Assembly (NCBI RefSeq): GCF_030433435.1
Contig: NZ_JANRHH010000011.1
Coordinates: forward strand, 1-64,000
From: Polycladomyces subterraneus
GTDB lineage: Bacteria > Bacillota > Bacilli > Thermoactinomycetales > JIR-001
Direction: 5' to 3'
Length of the DNA stretch: 64,000 nucleotides
A program made the translations under genes and the position numbers. The notes under the pieces are model-generated. The model searched no databases and had not been told where the DNA came from. It saw only the letters and a program-made list of their open reading frames with translations. This document shows positions 32,237 to 41,051 of this stretch, piece after piece (positions within the stretch are counted from its first letter, which is position 1; each line of letters begins with the position of its first letter).

Positions 32237-33352
32237 TCACCTCCATTCGGAAAGGGTCCCCTGCTTGACCGCGTACACTTGCGCCCGTGCCAACGTGTCG
32301 GAACCGATTCCTTCCAAACCCGTCGCGGTGACAAATGTCTGTACCTTTCCACGGATCGCCTCCAACAGGTGCGTTTTGCGGTTATCGTCCAATTCGGACA
32401 GGACATCATCCAAAAGAAGAATGGGATAATGACCAGTTTCCTGTCGAATCAGTTCAATCTCCGCCAGTTTGAGCGAAAGCGCGGCCGTTCGCTGTTGTCC
32501 TTGTGAACCATATGTATGAAGGTCCGTTTCACCGACCGCAAGTTGCAGATCGTCCCGATGCGGTCCGATCGATGTGCTGCCTCTGGCGATTTCTTTTTCA
32601 CGCACCTTTTCCAACTGACGAACCAAACGTTCGGCCAGCATGGGTTCCTCCTCTTCAGACTCGACGGGAATGGAGGGACAATACCGGAGTTGCAGCCGTT
32701 CCTGTCCTTGGGTGATGGCCTGGTGAATCTCTTCAGCCCAAACGGCCAACCGCCCGATGAACGTGGCCCGCTTCTTCCATATGACGGCAGCAGCTTGTGC
32801 GAGCTGATGGTCCAACACTTCCAACAGCGGGAGTTGACGTCGGTTGCGGAACAATTCTTTAAGCAGATGGTTCCGCTGGACCATCAATTTGTTGTATTGC
32901 GACAGGTGATGAACATAGGCGGGGCTGACCTGGCCGATTTCCATGTCCAAAAACCGGCGGCGGACCTGCGGGCTTCCTTTGACCAACGCCAAATCTTCCG
33001 GTGCAAACAGCACTGCTGTCAATGTACCGATGTACTCGGACAGCCGGCGCTGCTCCACCCCGTTTCGACTCACCTTTTTCCCCTGTTCCGTCAAGCGAAT
33101 TTCCAGCCGCTGCATTCCTTCACCGCGCATGACGTGCGCATTCAGTTGGGCAAACGATTGCCCCCACTGGATCAATTCCTTGTGGGAACGCGCGCGGTGC
33201 GACTTGCCCAAGGCCAGTACGTAAAGGGATTCCAAGATGTTGGTTTTCCCCTGTGCGTTGGGACCGATGAAGAGGTGGAGTTCCCCCGGACACGTCAAGT
33301 CGAGGTGGTCGATGTTACGATAATGGCGCAGTTCCAAACGTTGTACGCGCAA
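32237..33352 (-). CDS. recF: DNA replication and repair protein RecF
   Basis: An SMC-like ATPase of 371 residues. Walker A is GPNAQGKTNILE (about residue 31), the signature motif is STSIGPHRDDL with GSQGQQRTAALSLKLAE, and Walker B is PILLLDDVLSELD. It loads RecA at gaps together with RecO and RecR. The start is TTG 33352 with GGGAGGG upstream. It sits between yaaA and remB in the dnaA-dnaN-yaaA-recF block. Confidence 0.96.
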   Translation of the reverse strand: MRVQRLELRHYRNIDHLDLTCPGELHLFIGPNAQGKTNILESLYVLALGKSHRARSHKELIQWGQSFAQLNAHVMRGEGMQRLEIRLTEQGKKVSRNGVEQRRLSEYIGTLTAVLFAPEDLALVKGSPQVRRRFLDMEIGQVSPAYVHHLSQYNKLMVQRNHLLKELFRNRRQLPLLEVLDHQLAQAAAVIWKKRATFIGRLAVWAEEIHQAITQGQERLQLRYCPSIPVESEEEEPMLAERLVRQLEKVREKEIARGSTSIGPHRDDLQLAVGETDLHTYGSQGQQRTAALSLKLAEIELIRQETGHYPILLLDDVLSELDDNRKTHLLEAIRGKVQTFVTATGLEGIGSDTLARAQVYAVKQGTLSEWR

Positions 33353-33366
33353 AACGGTCCCTCCCG

Positions 33367-33582
33367 TCAGTCCGCCACCACGCGCACTGGCTCCAACCCG
33401 TCAATCTCCACAATGTCCTGTGGATAAATTTTGCGTCCGCGGCGTTCCTCCTCTTCGCCGTTCACTTTCACGACGTGTTCAGCGAGAAACCATTTGGCCT
33501 GCCCGCCAGTCTGGATCACATCCAGCACTTTGAGCAATTGGCCAAGCGTGATATAGGGGGTGTCGATCTTGACGATTTGCAC
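33367..33582 (-). CDS. yaaA: S4-domain RNA-binding protein YaaA
   Basis: A 71-residue S4 protein. The RNA-binding core reads TLGQLLKVLDVIQTGGQAK, then HVVKVNGEEEERRGRKIYPQD, and the protein ends soon after DIVEIDG. The family lies between dnaN and recF in Bacillales and is linked to ribosome assembly. GTG 33582 gives a family-like N-terminus (IVKIDTPYITLG) with GGAG ten bases upstream; the frame is open to 33615. Confidence 0.88.
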   Translation of the reverse strand: MQIVKIDTPYITLGQLLKVLDVIQTGGQAKWFLAEHVVKVNGEEEERRGRKIYPQDIVEIDGLEPVRVVAD

Positions 33583-33660
33583 GGGGTCTTCACTCCAACT
33601 CCTTCTTTTCATCAAGTACAGGACGCGGGCATAGTAGATTCACTTACAGGATTTTGCCCG

Positions 33661-33735
33661 CGACCTCCACATTACCGCTTTTCAATTCTTCGCTCAGGCG
33701 GACTTCGGTCTTCGCCCGCCTGGGAAAACGTCACC
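33661..33735 (-). repeat. Intergenic stem-loop repeat, copy 2 (GTTTTCCCAGG type)
   Basis: The minus strand reads GTTTTCCCAGGCGGGCGAAG, then ACCGAAGTCCGCCTGAGCG, then AAGAATTGAAAAGCGG. CAGGCGG and CCGCCTG form a perfect stem. It aligns base by base with the minus strand at 10436-10515. It occupies the dnaN-yaaA gap. Confidence 0.65.
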
Positions 33736-33760
33736 GACTCATGGTTAGACCAAACATACA

Positions 33761-34894
33761 CTAACGCGTGCGGATCGGGACAATCAAATGGAGGGCATCC
33801 TCACGGTCGGCCGGTTGGATGACGAACGGTGTCATCGTTCCCGTAAAGGTGATGCGGATCTCTTCGCTGTCCACGGCCCGAAGCGCCTCCATCATATATC
33901 GGGCGTTAAACGAAATGGTCAGTTCTTCGCCGCTTACCTTGGCGGGAACCTCTTCTGTCGCCACACCGACATCCTGTGCGGCCGAAGTGACTTCCACATG
34001 CCCTTCGGCTTTCACAGTCCATTTTATCACATTGTCACGTCCATCCCGACTAATTAATGAGGCACGCTCCACTGATTCCAGCATTTCGCGGGTGGAAGTG
34101 ACCATCTCCGAGATACCGCCTTGGGGAATGACACGGTTGGTGTCCGGATAATTCCCTTCCAGCAGTCGGGAGAAGAACAGCAGGTTGTCCGCTTTGACCA
34201 GGATTTGGTTGTCGGCAACGACCACGTCCACCCAACCGTCCTGATCCGCCAAAATCTTGGCCAGCTCTGACAAGCTCTTGCCAGGGATGACGACATTGTG
34301 CAAATCCAGTTCCGGATCAGCTTCCACCTCGGCTTCCCGGCGGGAGAGTCGGTGACTGTCGGTGGCGACGAAAATGAGGCGGCCATTTTTCAGCTGACAC
34401 AACACCCCTGTCAGCACGCCCCGCGCCTCTTGTGTGGAAACGGCAAAACCGGTTTGCCGGATCATCGATTTTAACAGATCCGCCTGCATGCTGAAAGTTT
34501 GATGTTCCTCCAGTTGTGGCAGACGCGGGTATTCCTCAGCATCCAGCCCGTTCAGCTGGAACTGGGCCTGACCCGAACGAATCGTGGTGATCAGACGGTC
34601 TACCGTCCACTCCACTTCATCACCCGGCAATTTGCGTACGATATCTCCCAAAATGCGTCCGGGTAAGACGATATTTCCTATTCTTTCCACATTTACTTGT
34701 TCCTTATCATCTACTCGGTGGGGAATTCGCACTTGAATCGTCAGATCGGAGTTCATCCCGGTCAACGTCAAGCCTGTGTCGTCAGCCGAGACTTTGATCC
34801 CTGTCAATATGGGGATCGTCGTTTTTTGCGATACCGCTTTGGACACTTGGGACACGGCTTCCACCAATGCCGCGCGTTGTACGCGAAAATTCAT
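33761..34894 (-). CDS. dnaN: DNA polymerase III sliding clamp (beta subunit)
   Basis: A 377-residue clamp made of three repeated domains. It begins MNFRVQRAALVEAVSQVSKA, and family residues appear in LPGRILGDIVRKLPG and VATDSHRLSRRE; it ends with the clamp-like HLIVPIRTR. The start ATG 34894 has AAGGAGG upstream; the longer frame to 34948 lacks a site. It tethers the replicative polymerase. It is encoded downstream of dnaA across the unwinding part of oriC. Confidence 0.96.
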   Translation of the reverse strand: MNFRVQRAALVEAVSQVSKAVSQKTTIPILTGIKVSADDTGLTLTGMNSDLTIQVRIPHRVDDKEQVNVERIGNIVLPGRILGDIVRKLPGDEVEWTVDRLITTIRSGQAQFQLNGLDAEEYPRLPQLEEHQTFSMQADLLKSMIRQTGFAVSTQEARGVLTGVLCQLKNGRLIFVATDSHRLSRREAEVEADPELDLHNVVIPGKSLSELAKILADQDGWVDVVVADNQILVKADNLLFFSRLLEGNYPDTNRVIPQGGISEMVTSTREMLESVERASLISRDGRDNVIKWTVKAEGHVEVTSAAQDVGVATEEVPAKVSGEELTISFNARYMMEALRAVDSEEIRITFTGTMTPFVIQPADREDALHLIVPIRTR

Positions 34895-35017
34895 GGGAAT
34901 CCTCCTTTTTGGTTTCTCCTCTGCTGATGTGGATATGTTGGGGATCACCTGGTTTGTTGGCGTATCTCAAAGGAGTGGTCGGTGAATACGGCGAGGATGT
35001 TTTTGGGCGGTTCCTGT

Positions 35018-35230
35018 TCTATTTCTATATTGGATTAATAAAAAAGCAGAAGCACTAGTAGTAGGGCCTGTGGATAATGTGTATAAGTGGCGTAAACCCA
35101 GATGTGACAGCGTATTTGGATGTGGATAATGTGTGTACAAGCTGGGGATAAACACCTATGGTTATCCACAATCATCCACAGCCCTGAAAAGAAAAGTGAT
35201 CCACAGTTTTTCTGTGAATAACTTGTGAAT
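35018..35230. other. oriC part 2: DNA unwinding region between dnaA and dnaN
   Basis: An AT-rich stretch (35018-35048) leads into TAGTAGTAG (35056-35064), then GGCC (35065-35068), then a DnaA box TGTGGATAA (35069-35077). This is the DnaA-trio, GC-rich element and box order of the basal unwinding system known from B. subtilis. More boxes follow at 35121-35129 and 35162-35170 (perfect), with one-mismatch copies at 35172-35180 and 35213-35221. Confidence 0.85.
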
Positions 35231-35232
35231 CA

Positions 35233-36582
35233 CTAGGTCGTCCGCTGACGGATACGGCTTTTCAACTCTTCGATCGCCTGTTGCAGATGGGGATCGTTTT
35301 CGACGATCTTGGCGATTTTTTCATGAGCGTGAATCACTGTTGTATGATCCCTTCCACCGAACTCTTCCCCGATTTTCGGCAGGGAATAATCGGTCATTTC
35401 CCTGGATAGGTACATAGCGATCTGTCGGGGGAATGCGACACTTTTCGTCCGTTTTTTTCCTTTGAGATCCTCCAGATCCAACCTGTAATAGTCGCTGACC
35501 ACTTGTTGAATGTCCTTAATTGTGATCGCTCGCGGTCCGGATTGAGTGACCAAATCCTTGAGCGCTTCCTCCGCCAGTTCGGCTGTAATCGGTTTGCTCA
35601 TCAGCGCGGAGTATGCGACGACACGGATCAGTGCCCCTTCCAGCTCCCGAATGTTGGTATCGACGCGGTTAGCGATGAAAATCAACACTTCATTGGGAAT
35701 GTTGAGATTGTCTGCAATCGCTTTTTTGCGCAGAATAGCGATTCGCGTCTCCAGATCGGGAGGTTGGATGTCCGTAATCAGTCCCCATTCAAACCGGGAA
35801 CGGAGCCGATCTTCCAATGTGGGAATCTCCTTGGGCGGCCGATCGCTGGAGATGACGATCTGTTTGCTTTCCTCATGCAACGCATTGAACGTGTGAAAAA
35901 ACTCTTCCTGTGTCTGTTCCTTGCCTGCGAGAAATTGGATGTCGTCGATCAACAACACGTCAACATTGCGGTATTTGTTCCGAAAATCCACCGTTTTGTT
36001 GTCTCGGATCGAATTGATGAATTCGTTGGTGAATTTCTCAGATGACAGATACACCACACTGCTGCCCGGATTATGACTCAATACATAATGCCCGATTGCG
36101 TGCATCAGGTGTGTTTTGCCCAACCCGACGCCACCGTAGATAAACAGGGGATTGTACGCTTTGGCGGGTGCTTCTGCCACCGCAAGCGAAGCCGCGTGTG
36201 CGAACCGGTTACCCGAGCCGATCACGAATGTGTCGAACGTATACCGGGGATTGAGCATGGTCTTGGGTGATTCGTCCATTTCCCCCGGCTCGTTCGTCGG
36301 CGAGACCGTATCAGTGTTGTCATTTGCTTTCGACGAGTGTGTGACGAACTGTACGCCGATCACCGACCCCGTTACTTCCCGCAAGGTTTCCCGCACCAAA
36401 TTGGAGTAGCGGGATTCCAACCAGTCGCGGGCAAATTCGTTTGGCGCCGCGATGATCAGCGTCTGATCCCGGTAATCCACTGCCTCTGTGGATTTCAACC
36501 ATGTTTCATAACTGGGTTTGCTCAGCTTCTCCTGGATGTACTGCAAAGCACGATCCCATAGCTGTTGATAATGCGTTTCCAT
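35233..36582 (-). CDS. dnaA: Chromosomal replication initiator DnaA
   Basis: A 449-residue AAA+ initiator. Domain I begins [20 protein letters not shown]; domain III has Walker [12 protein letters not shown] (about residue 155), Walker [14 protein letters not shown] and sensor II; domain IV carries the DNA-binding signature [15 protein letters not shown]. The start ATG 36582 has GGGGGGAG upstream; the frame is open to 36621. Its own promoter region is packed with DnaA boxes, which implies autoregulation. Confidence 0.97.
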   Translation of the reverse strand: METHYQQLWDRALQYIQEKLSKPSYETWLKSTEAVDYRDQTLIIAAPNEFARDWLESRYSNLVRETLREVTGSVIGVQFVTHSSKANDNTDTVSPTNEPGEMDESPKTMLNPRYTFDTFVIGSGNRFAHAASLAVAEAPAKAYNPLFIYGGVGLGKTHLMHAIGHYVLSHNPGSSVVYLSSEKFTNEFINSIRDNKTVDFRNKYRNVDVLLIDDIQFLAGKEQTQEEFFHTFNALHEESKQIVISSDRPPKEIPTLEDRLRSRFEWGLITDIQPPDLETRIAILRKKAIADNLNIPNEVLIFIANRVDTNIRELEGALIRVVAYSALMSKPITAELAEEALKDLVTQSGPRAITIKDIQQVVSDYYRLDLEDLKGKKRTKSVAFPRQIAMYLSREMTDYSLPKIGEEFGGRDHTTVIHAHEKIAKIVENDPHLQQAIEELKSRIRQRTT

Positions 36583-36599
36583 CTTCTCCCCCCTTCCGA

Positions 36600-36990
36600 C
36601 ACTGTCCACAGGTTTATCCACAAAAATGAGAAACGGTTTGCGCGCTCATAACAACAAAAAAAGAGAGTTACCCACAGTATCCACAACCTGTGGATAACTT
36701 TTTCCACACCTGTGGATAAACACCCACAGAGTTATCCACAACTTGTGGATAAGAGGAGTGAGAGCAGGAGTTATCCACTGTGGAAAACATCAATATGATA
36801 TCAAAAGATCCCAGTAATGACAATGGAGTGGGGATGAGATATCCACAATCCACAGGGATGTGGACAACAGTTATCCACAGGAGTGGATTTGTGGATAACC
36901 CAGGGGTGAACGGTGGATAACTTCGTATCGGGGGGAGGAAGAGTTATCCACAATGGAGGATCGGTTTCGAAGAAAGTTGTCCACATGTGA
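36600..36990. other. oriC part 1: DnaA-box cluster upstream of dnaA
   Basis: Eight perfect DnaA boxes (TTATCCACA or its complement) lie at 36614-36622, 36689-36697, 36711-36719, 36732-36740, 36744-36752, 36871-36879, 36890-36898 and 36944-36952. One-mismatch copies lie at 36771-36779 and 36912-36920. Boxes occur in both orientations, several in closely spaced inverted pairs. The rest of the 36583-37021 gap holds the dnaA promoter and no gene. Confidence 0.93.
36795..36823 (-). promoter_or_regulatory. Probable promoter of dnaA
   Basis: TTGTCA (36823-36818), 17 bases, TATCAT (36800-36795) on the minus strand, in the gap between two DnaA-box groups. Confidence 0.6.
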
Positions 36991-37021
36991 ATAACAAGGG
37001 GGGTGTCGGCCTTTGGATTCC

Positions 37022-37051
37022 TTGACAATCTTTTACCCATCTAGCTATAAT
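37022..37051 (+). promoter_or_regulatory. Promoter of rpmH-rnpA
   Basis: Perfect TTGACA (37022-37027), 18 bases, perfect TATAAT (37046-37051). It fires rightward from oriC, about 145 bases before rpmH. Confidence 0.85.
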
Positions 37052-37196
37052 GAGAAAGAATGTCGTCGGAAACTCACATCCACATTTGTGGAAAGAATAT
37101 AGAGGAAGGGAGGAAACCCGGTTTGGGTGGCGATCGGAGCGCCACTGCTGCACTGTGAGGTTAGTTTCGCAGTGTCAGCCATTATCGGGGAATGTC

Positions 37197-37331
37197 ATGA
37201 AACGGACCTATCAACCGAGCAAGCGTAAACGGAAAAATGTGCACGGCTTCCGCAAGCGCATGAGCACGAAAAACGGCCGCAAAGTGTTGCGCAACCGCCG
37301 TCGCAAAGGCAGAAAAGTACTGTCTGCGTAA
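37197..37331 (+). CDS. rpmH: 50S ribosomal protein L34
   Basis: A 44-residue, very basic protein with the L34 hallmark [20 protein letters not shown] and the Arg/Lys-rich tail [13 protein letters not shown]. It is the first gene right of oriC, in the conserved rpmH-rnpA-yidD-yidC order. Confidence 0.97.
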   Translation: MKRTYQPSKRKRKNVHGFRKRMSTKNGRKVLRNRRRKGRKVLSA

Positions 37332-37358
37332 GGCCACCGTCCCAGCGTGGCCTTTTTT
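37330..37358 (+). terminator. Terminator after rpmH
   Basis: AGGCCAC and GTGGCCT arms are followed by six U, starting at the rpmH stop. Some read-through to rnpA would be expected. Confidence 0.85.
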
Positions 37359-37443
37359 CCTATTAAAACGGCCACGGGATGTTTATTTTCCCGCCACTTC
37401 GCCACATAATGGAACTAGCGGCTCACTCCAGGAAGGAGGGGCT

Positions 37444-37824
37444 ATGTTGCAGAAACGATACCGCTTAAAACGGCGAAATGATTTTCGGCGCGTGTTTCGC
37501 ACGGGGACATCGGTGGCCAACCGGCAGTTTGTCTTGTATGTGTATGATCGCGGCAACGACGAACCAATGCGCGTGGGCGTGTCGGTCAGTCGCAAGGTGG
37601 GAAACGCGGTGACGCGCAACCGGATCCGGCGGCTGATCAAGGAAGTGGTCCGACGGTGGGTCGACTCACTGCCGAATGGCGTGGACCTGATCATCATCGC
37701 CCGTGCACCGGCAGCAAAGATGGATTACCATCAGGTGAAATCCAGTTTGCGTCACGTCTTTTCCCGGGCCAAGTTGTTGTCCAAACCGGTCGTTTCCGAA
37801 AAGGAGCGTGGTGGATCGGGATGA
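37444..37824 (+). CDS. rnpA: Ribonuclease P protein component
   Basis: A 126-residue basic protein. The RNR signature is visible as [19 protein letters not shown] (about residues 48-66), and the N-terminus is [14 protein letters not shown]. It binds RNase P RNA and aids pre-tRNA 5' processing. ATG 37444 has GGAAGGAGG upstream. Its stop overlaps the yidD start as ATGA. Confidence 0.96.
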   Translation: MLQKRYRLKRRNDFRRVFRTGTSVANRQFVLYVYDRGNDEPMRVGVSVSRKVGNAVTRNRIRRLIKEVVRRWVDSLPNGVDLIIIARAPAAKMDYHQVKSSLRHVFSRAKLLSKPVVSEKERGGSG

Positions 37825-38030
37825 GGACGATCGCATTGTGGCTGATCCGGTTTTACCGCAAGTTTCTCTCCCCGCTGAAACCGCCTACATGCCGTTTTTA
37901 TCCCACGTGTTCGGCATACGGCTACGAGGCGATCCGAAAGTATGGCGTCATCAAGGGCGGGTGGTTGACGGTGAAGCGGATCGGCAAGTGCCATCCCTTT
38001 CACCCCGGTGGTTACGATCCGGTACCGTGA
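37821..38030 (+). CDS. yidD: Membrane protein insertion efficiency factor YidD
   Basis: A 69-residue YidD (DUF37) protein with the signature [20 protein letters not shown], then SAYGYEAI and the [15 protein letters not shown] end. It lies at the inner face of the membrane and aids YidC-dependent insertion. ATG 37821 overlaps the rnpA stop by four bases; yidC follows. Confidence 0.95.
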   Translation: MRTIALWLIRFYRKFLSPLKPPTCRFYPTCSAYGYEAIRKYGVIKGGWLTVKRIGKCHPFHPGGYDPVP

Positions 38031-38079
38031 CATACCAAAAACCGCGATAACCGTTCAGATTGACAAGGAGGAATCTCCC

Positions 38080-38829
38080 TTGCAGGGACGTCGCATACTT
38101 ACGATGATTCTGATCGCTGCAATGGTGTTGACCGTTGCCGGTTGTGCTCCCAGTACCACTGCCAAGCAGCACCATATCGATCCAAGCAAAAGTTTGTGGG
38201 ACCGATTTTTTCTCTATCCACTCACGGTGTTGATGGATTCAGTCAAAGGGGTGCTGGGGAACTATGGTTGGGCGATTCTGGTTCTGACCGTGCTGATTCG
38301 TCTGCTCATCCTGCCTCTGACGATCAAACAGATGAAGAGTTCCCAGGCGATGCAGAAGCTTCAACCGGAGATCAACCGGCTGCGGGAGAAGTACAAGGAC
38401 AATCCGCAAAAAATGCAGGAAGAGACTGTCAAGCTGTTCCAGAAGCACAATGTCAATCCGATGGCCGGATGTATGCCGTTATTGATCCAATTGCCGATCC
38501 TGATCGCGTTTTATCAGTCGATCATGTATAACACCCATATCCGCAATTCGGATTTTCTGTGGATGCATCTGGGCTCTGCGGACCCGTACTACGTCCTGCC
38601 GGTGCTGGCTGGGGTGACCACCTATCTGCAATCGATCCTGATGGGCATGGGCAACAATCCGCAAGCGCGCGTCTTCCTGTTCGTCATGCCGGTCATGATC
38701 TTCGTGTTGGCGCTCAGCTTCCCGTCGGCGCTGGCATTGTACTGGGTGTATAGCAACTTGTTTACCATGGTGCAGTATTACTTCATCGGAGATAAATATA
38801 AAGTGAAGCGGGAGGGTGCGGCCCGTTGA
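38080..38829 (+). CDS. yidC: Membrane protein insertase YidC/SpoIIIJ
   Basis: A 249-residue Oxa1/YidC insertase of the short Gram-positive type. The signal peptide ends in a lipobox (LTVAGCAPS, Cys about residue 21), followed by five transmembrane segments. The cytoplasmic loop QKLQPEINRLREKYKD and the FPSALALYWVYSNLF helix are typical. The start is TTG 38080 with AAGGAGG eight bases upstream. SpoIIIJ-type YidC is needed for membrane insertion and, in Bacillus, for forespore gene expression. Confidence 0.95.
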   Translation: MQGRRILTMILIAAMVLTVAGCAPSTTAKQHHIDPSKSLWDRFFLYPLTVLMDSVKGVLGNYGWAILVLTVLIRLLILPLTIKQMKSSQAMQKLQPEINRLREKYKDNPQKMQEETVKLFQKHNVNPMAGCMPLLIQLPILIAFYQSIMYNTHIRNSDFLWMHLGSADPYYVLPVLAGVTTYLQSILMGMGNNPQARVFLFVMPVMIFVLALSFPSALALYWVYSNLFTMVQYYFIGDKYKVKREGAAR

Positions 38830-39452
38830 AAAAGGTAATTGTAACGGCGAAGACGGTTGAGGCGGCAATCGAGGAAGCGTTGCGCCAATTGAACACTTCG
38901 CGCGACAAGATCCGCGTGACCGTGCTGGAGGAGCCCAGCCGTGGTTTCTTCGGTTTGTTCGGCGTGCGCCCCGCCAAAGTGGAAGCGGAACTCATCACCA
39001 CGCCCGTTGATGATGCCGTGCAATTCCTTGAAAATGTTCTCGCGACGATGGGGGTCACCGCCACGGTGGAGGCGCGAACCGATTCCCGCCCGGTGGTGAT
39101 TGACATCCGCGGCGATGAGCTGGGAATGGTGATCGGACGTCACGGCCAAACGCTGGATGCTTTGCAGTATCTGGTCAATATCGTGGCCAACCGTCATCAC
39201 CCGGGTTATACCCGCTTTCAACTGGATGCACAGGGGTATCGCAAGCGGCGGGAGGAGTCCCTCCAACATCTGGCCGATCGGATTGCCAAACAGGTACTGA
39301 AATCGGGCAAATCCGTGGCGTTGGAACCGATGACGCCGATGGAACGCAAGGTGATTCACACCCATATTCAAAAGTATGACAAGCTGACCACTTACAGCGA
39401 AGGGGAGGAACCCCGCCGACGCGTCGTCGTCGCCTTGGCCACCAAAGCGTGA
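38826..39452 (+). CDS. jag: RNA-binding protein KhpB (Jag/SpoIIIJ-associated)
   Basis: A 208-residue protein with a Jag-N domain (KKVIVTAKTVEAAIEEAL and the GFFGLFGVRPAKVE motif), a KH domain (MVIGRHGQTLDALQYLVN) and a C-terminal R3H domain (EPMTPMERKVIHTHIQ). The TTG start at 38826 overlaps the yidC stop as TTGA. KhpB binds RNA with KhpA and affects cell elongation in other Firmicutes. A terminator follows. Confidence 0.95.
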   Translation: MKKVIVTAKTVEAAIEEALRQLNTSRDKIRVTVLEEPSRGFFGLFGVRPAKVEAELITTPVDDAVQFLENVLATMGVTATVEARTDSRPVVIDIRGDELGMVIGRHGQTLDALQYLVNIVANRHHPGYTRFQLDAQGYRKRREESLQHLADRIAKQVLKSGKSVALEPMTPMERKVIHTHIQKYDKLTTYSEGEEPRRRVVVALATKA

Positions 39453-39466
39453 CGTTCGTTTCACCC

Positions 39467-39490
39467 AACTCTCCGTACGGGGAGTTTTTT
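39467..39490 (+). terminator. Terminator after jag
   Basis: AACTCTCCG and CGGGGAGTT arms with a two-base gap (one G-T pair) and six U, 15 bases after the jag stop. Confidence 0.85.
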
Positions 39491-39660
39491 GTTTATCGGA
39501 GGAATCCGGGAGATACTATGTATTTGATTGAGGAAAAAGTCCCCATTGTGACCATGCAGTTGAGATTTGGCGATTCGCGGTTGAGTGTCAAGTTGCTTTT
39601 GCGGTATGGTATCCTAATGTTAATCGATGGTTCGGATATGAGGTTATGAGGTGAACAGAG

Positions 39661-41037
39661 ATGGAAAACGATACGATCGCGGCCATCTCCACGCCTGTAG
39701 GAGAAGGTGGGATCGCCGTCATCCGGGTGAGCGGCCCGGAGGCGATTCCGATCGTGGATTCGGTCTATCGTGGAAAACAATCGCTGAAAGAAGCGAATTC
39801 TCATACGGTACATTACGGGCATATCGTTCATCCGGAGACAGGGGAACGAATCGACGAGGTATTGGTCACCGTGATGCGAGCACCCCGCACGTTTACGCGG
39901 GAAGACGTGGTCGAAGTGAGTTGTCACGGTGGGATGATCCCCGTCAAAAATACTCTGGAAGCCCTGTTGTCGGCCGGTGCGCGGCTGGCGGAGCCGGGCG
40001 AATTCACCAAACGCGCATTTTTGAACGGACGGATCGATTTATCGCAGGCGGAGGCGGTGATTGACCTGATCCGCGCCAAAACGGACCGGGCGGCCCGGGT
40101 CGCCATGCACCAGGCAGAAGGACGATTGTCCAAGATGATCCGTCGCCTGCGCCAAAAAATCATCGAATCCCTGGCTCACCTGGCGGTTAATGTGGACTAT
40201 CCCGAATACGACGCGGAAGAGATGACGGCCAACATGCTGCTCAAGGAATGTCGCGAGGTGGAAGCGGAAATTGACCGGCTGCTGCAAACGGCCCGTCAGG
40301 GCAAAATTTTGCGTGAAGGGATTGCCACGGTGATCGTTGGCCGTCCCAATGTGGGCAAATCGTCTCTGTTGAACGCGCTCACGCATGAAAATAAAGCGAT
40401 CGTTACGGACATCCCAGGTACGACCCGGGACGTGATAGAGGAATACGTGAACGTACGGGGAGTGCCTTTGCGTCTGATCGACACCGCCGGTATCCGGGAG
40501 ACGGAGGACGTGGTGGAACGGATCGGTGTGGAGCGTTCCCATCGTGCAATGGAACAGGCGGATCTGGTCATTTTGGTACTCAATCACAATGAGCCTTTGA
40601 CCGAGGACGATCGTCGGTTGATCGAACTCATCCGTGAGCAAACCGCCATCGTGATGGTGAATAAAACCGACTTGTCCCGACGGATCGATTTGGATGAGGT
40701 AAAGCGGCTTATCGGCGACAAACCGCTCATCACCACGTCATTAAAGGAAGAGCGGGGGATCGACGATTTGGAGCAAGCGATTGCGGATCTCTTTTTTACC
40801 GGCAAAATGGAAGTGGGAGATACGGCCATCGTCAGCAACGCTCGCCACATTCACTTGTTAGTACGGGCCAAGCGAAGTGTCCGGGAAGTGATTGAAGGTA
40901 TTGAATCGGGCATGCCGCTGGATATGGTTGAGATTGATTTGAAAAACGCCTGGCAAGCCTTGGGCGAAATCATCGGTGATGCAGTGGCGGAAGACTTGAT
41001 TGACCAGATCTTTTCCCAGTTCTGTTTGGGGAAATAA
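39661..41037 (+). CDS. mnmE: tRNA-uridine modification GTPase MnmE
   Basis: A 458-residue GTPase. The N-terminal folate-binding domain is followed by a helical part holding a G domain with G1 [12 protein letters not shown] (about residue 227), the DTAGI G3 motif and NKTD. The C-terminus FCLGK is the CxGK motif required for catalysis. With MnmG it forms the cmnm5 modification at U34. ATG 39661 has GAGGTGA upstream. It is 14 bases from mnmG. Confidence 0.97.
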   Translation: MENDTIAAISTPVGEGGIAVIRVSGPEAIPIVDSVYRGKQSLKEANSHTVHYGHIVHPETGERIDEVLVTVMRAPRTFTREDVVEVSCHGGMIPVKNTLEALLSAGARLAEPGEFTKRAFLNGRIDLSQAEAVIDLIRAKTDRAARVAMHQAEGRLSKMIRRLRQKIIESLAHLAVNVDYPEYDAEEMTANMLLKECREVEAEIDRLLQTARQGKILREGIATVIVGRPNVGKSSLLNALTHENKAIVTDIPGTTRDVIEEYVNVRGVPLRLIDTAGIRETEDVVERIGVERSHRAMEQADLVILVLNHNEPLTEDDRRLIELIREQTAIVMVNKTDLSRRIDLDEVKRLIGDKPLITTSLKEERGIDDLEQAIADLFFTGKMEVGDTAIVSNARHIHLLVRAKRSVREVIEGIESGMPLDMVEIDLKNAWQALGEIIGDAVAEDLIDQIFSQFCLGK

Positions 41038-41051
41038 AGGAGGGATGAAAG

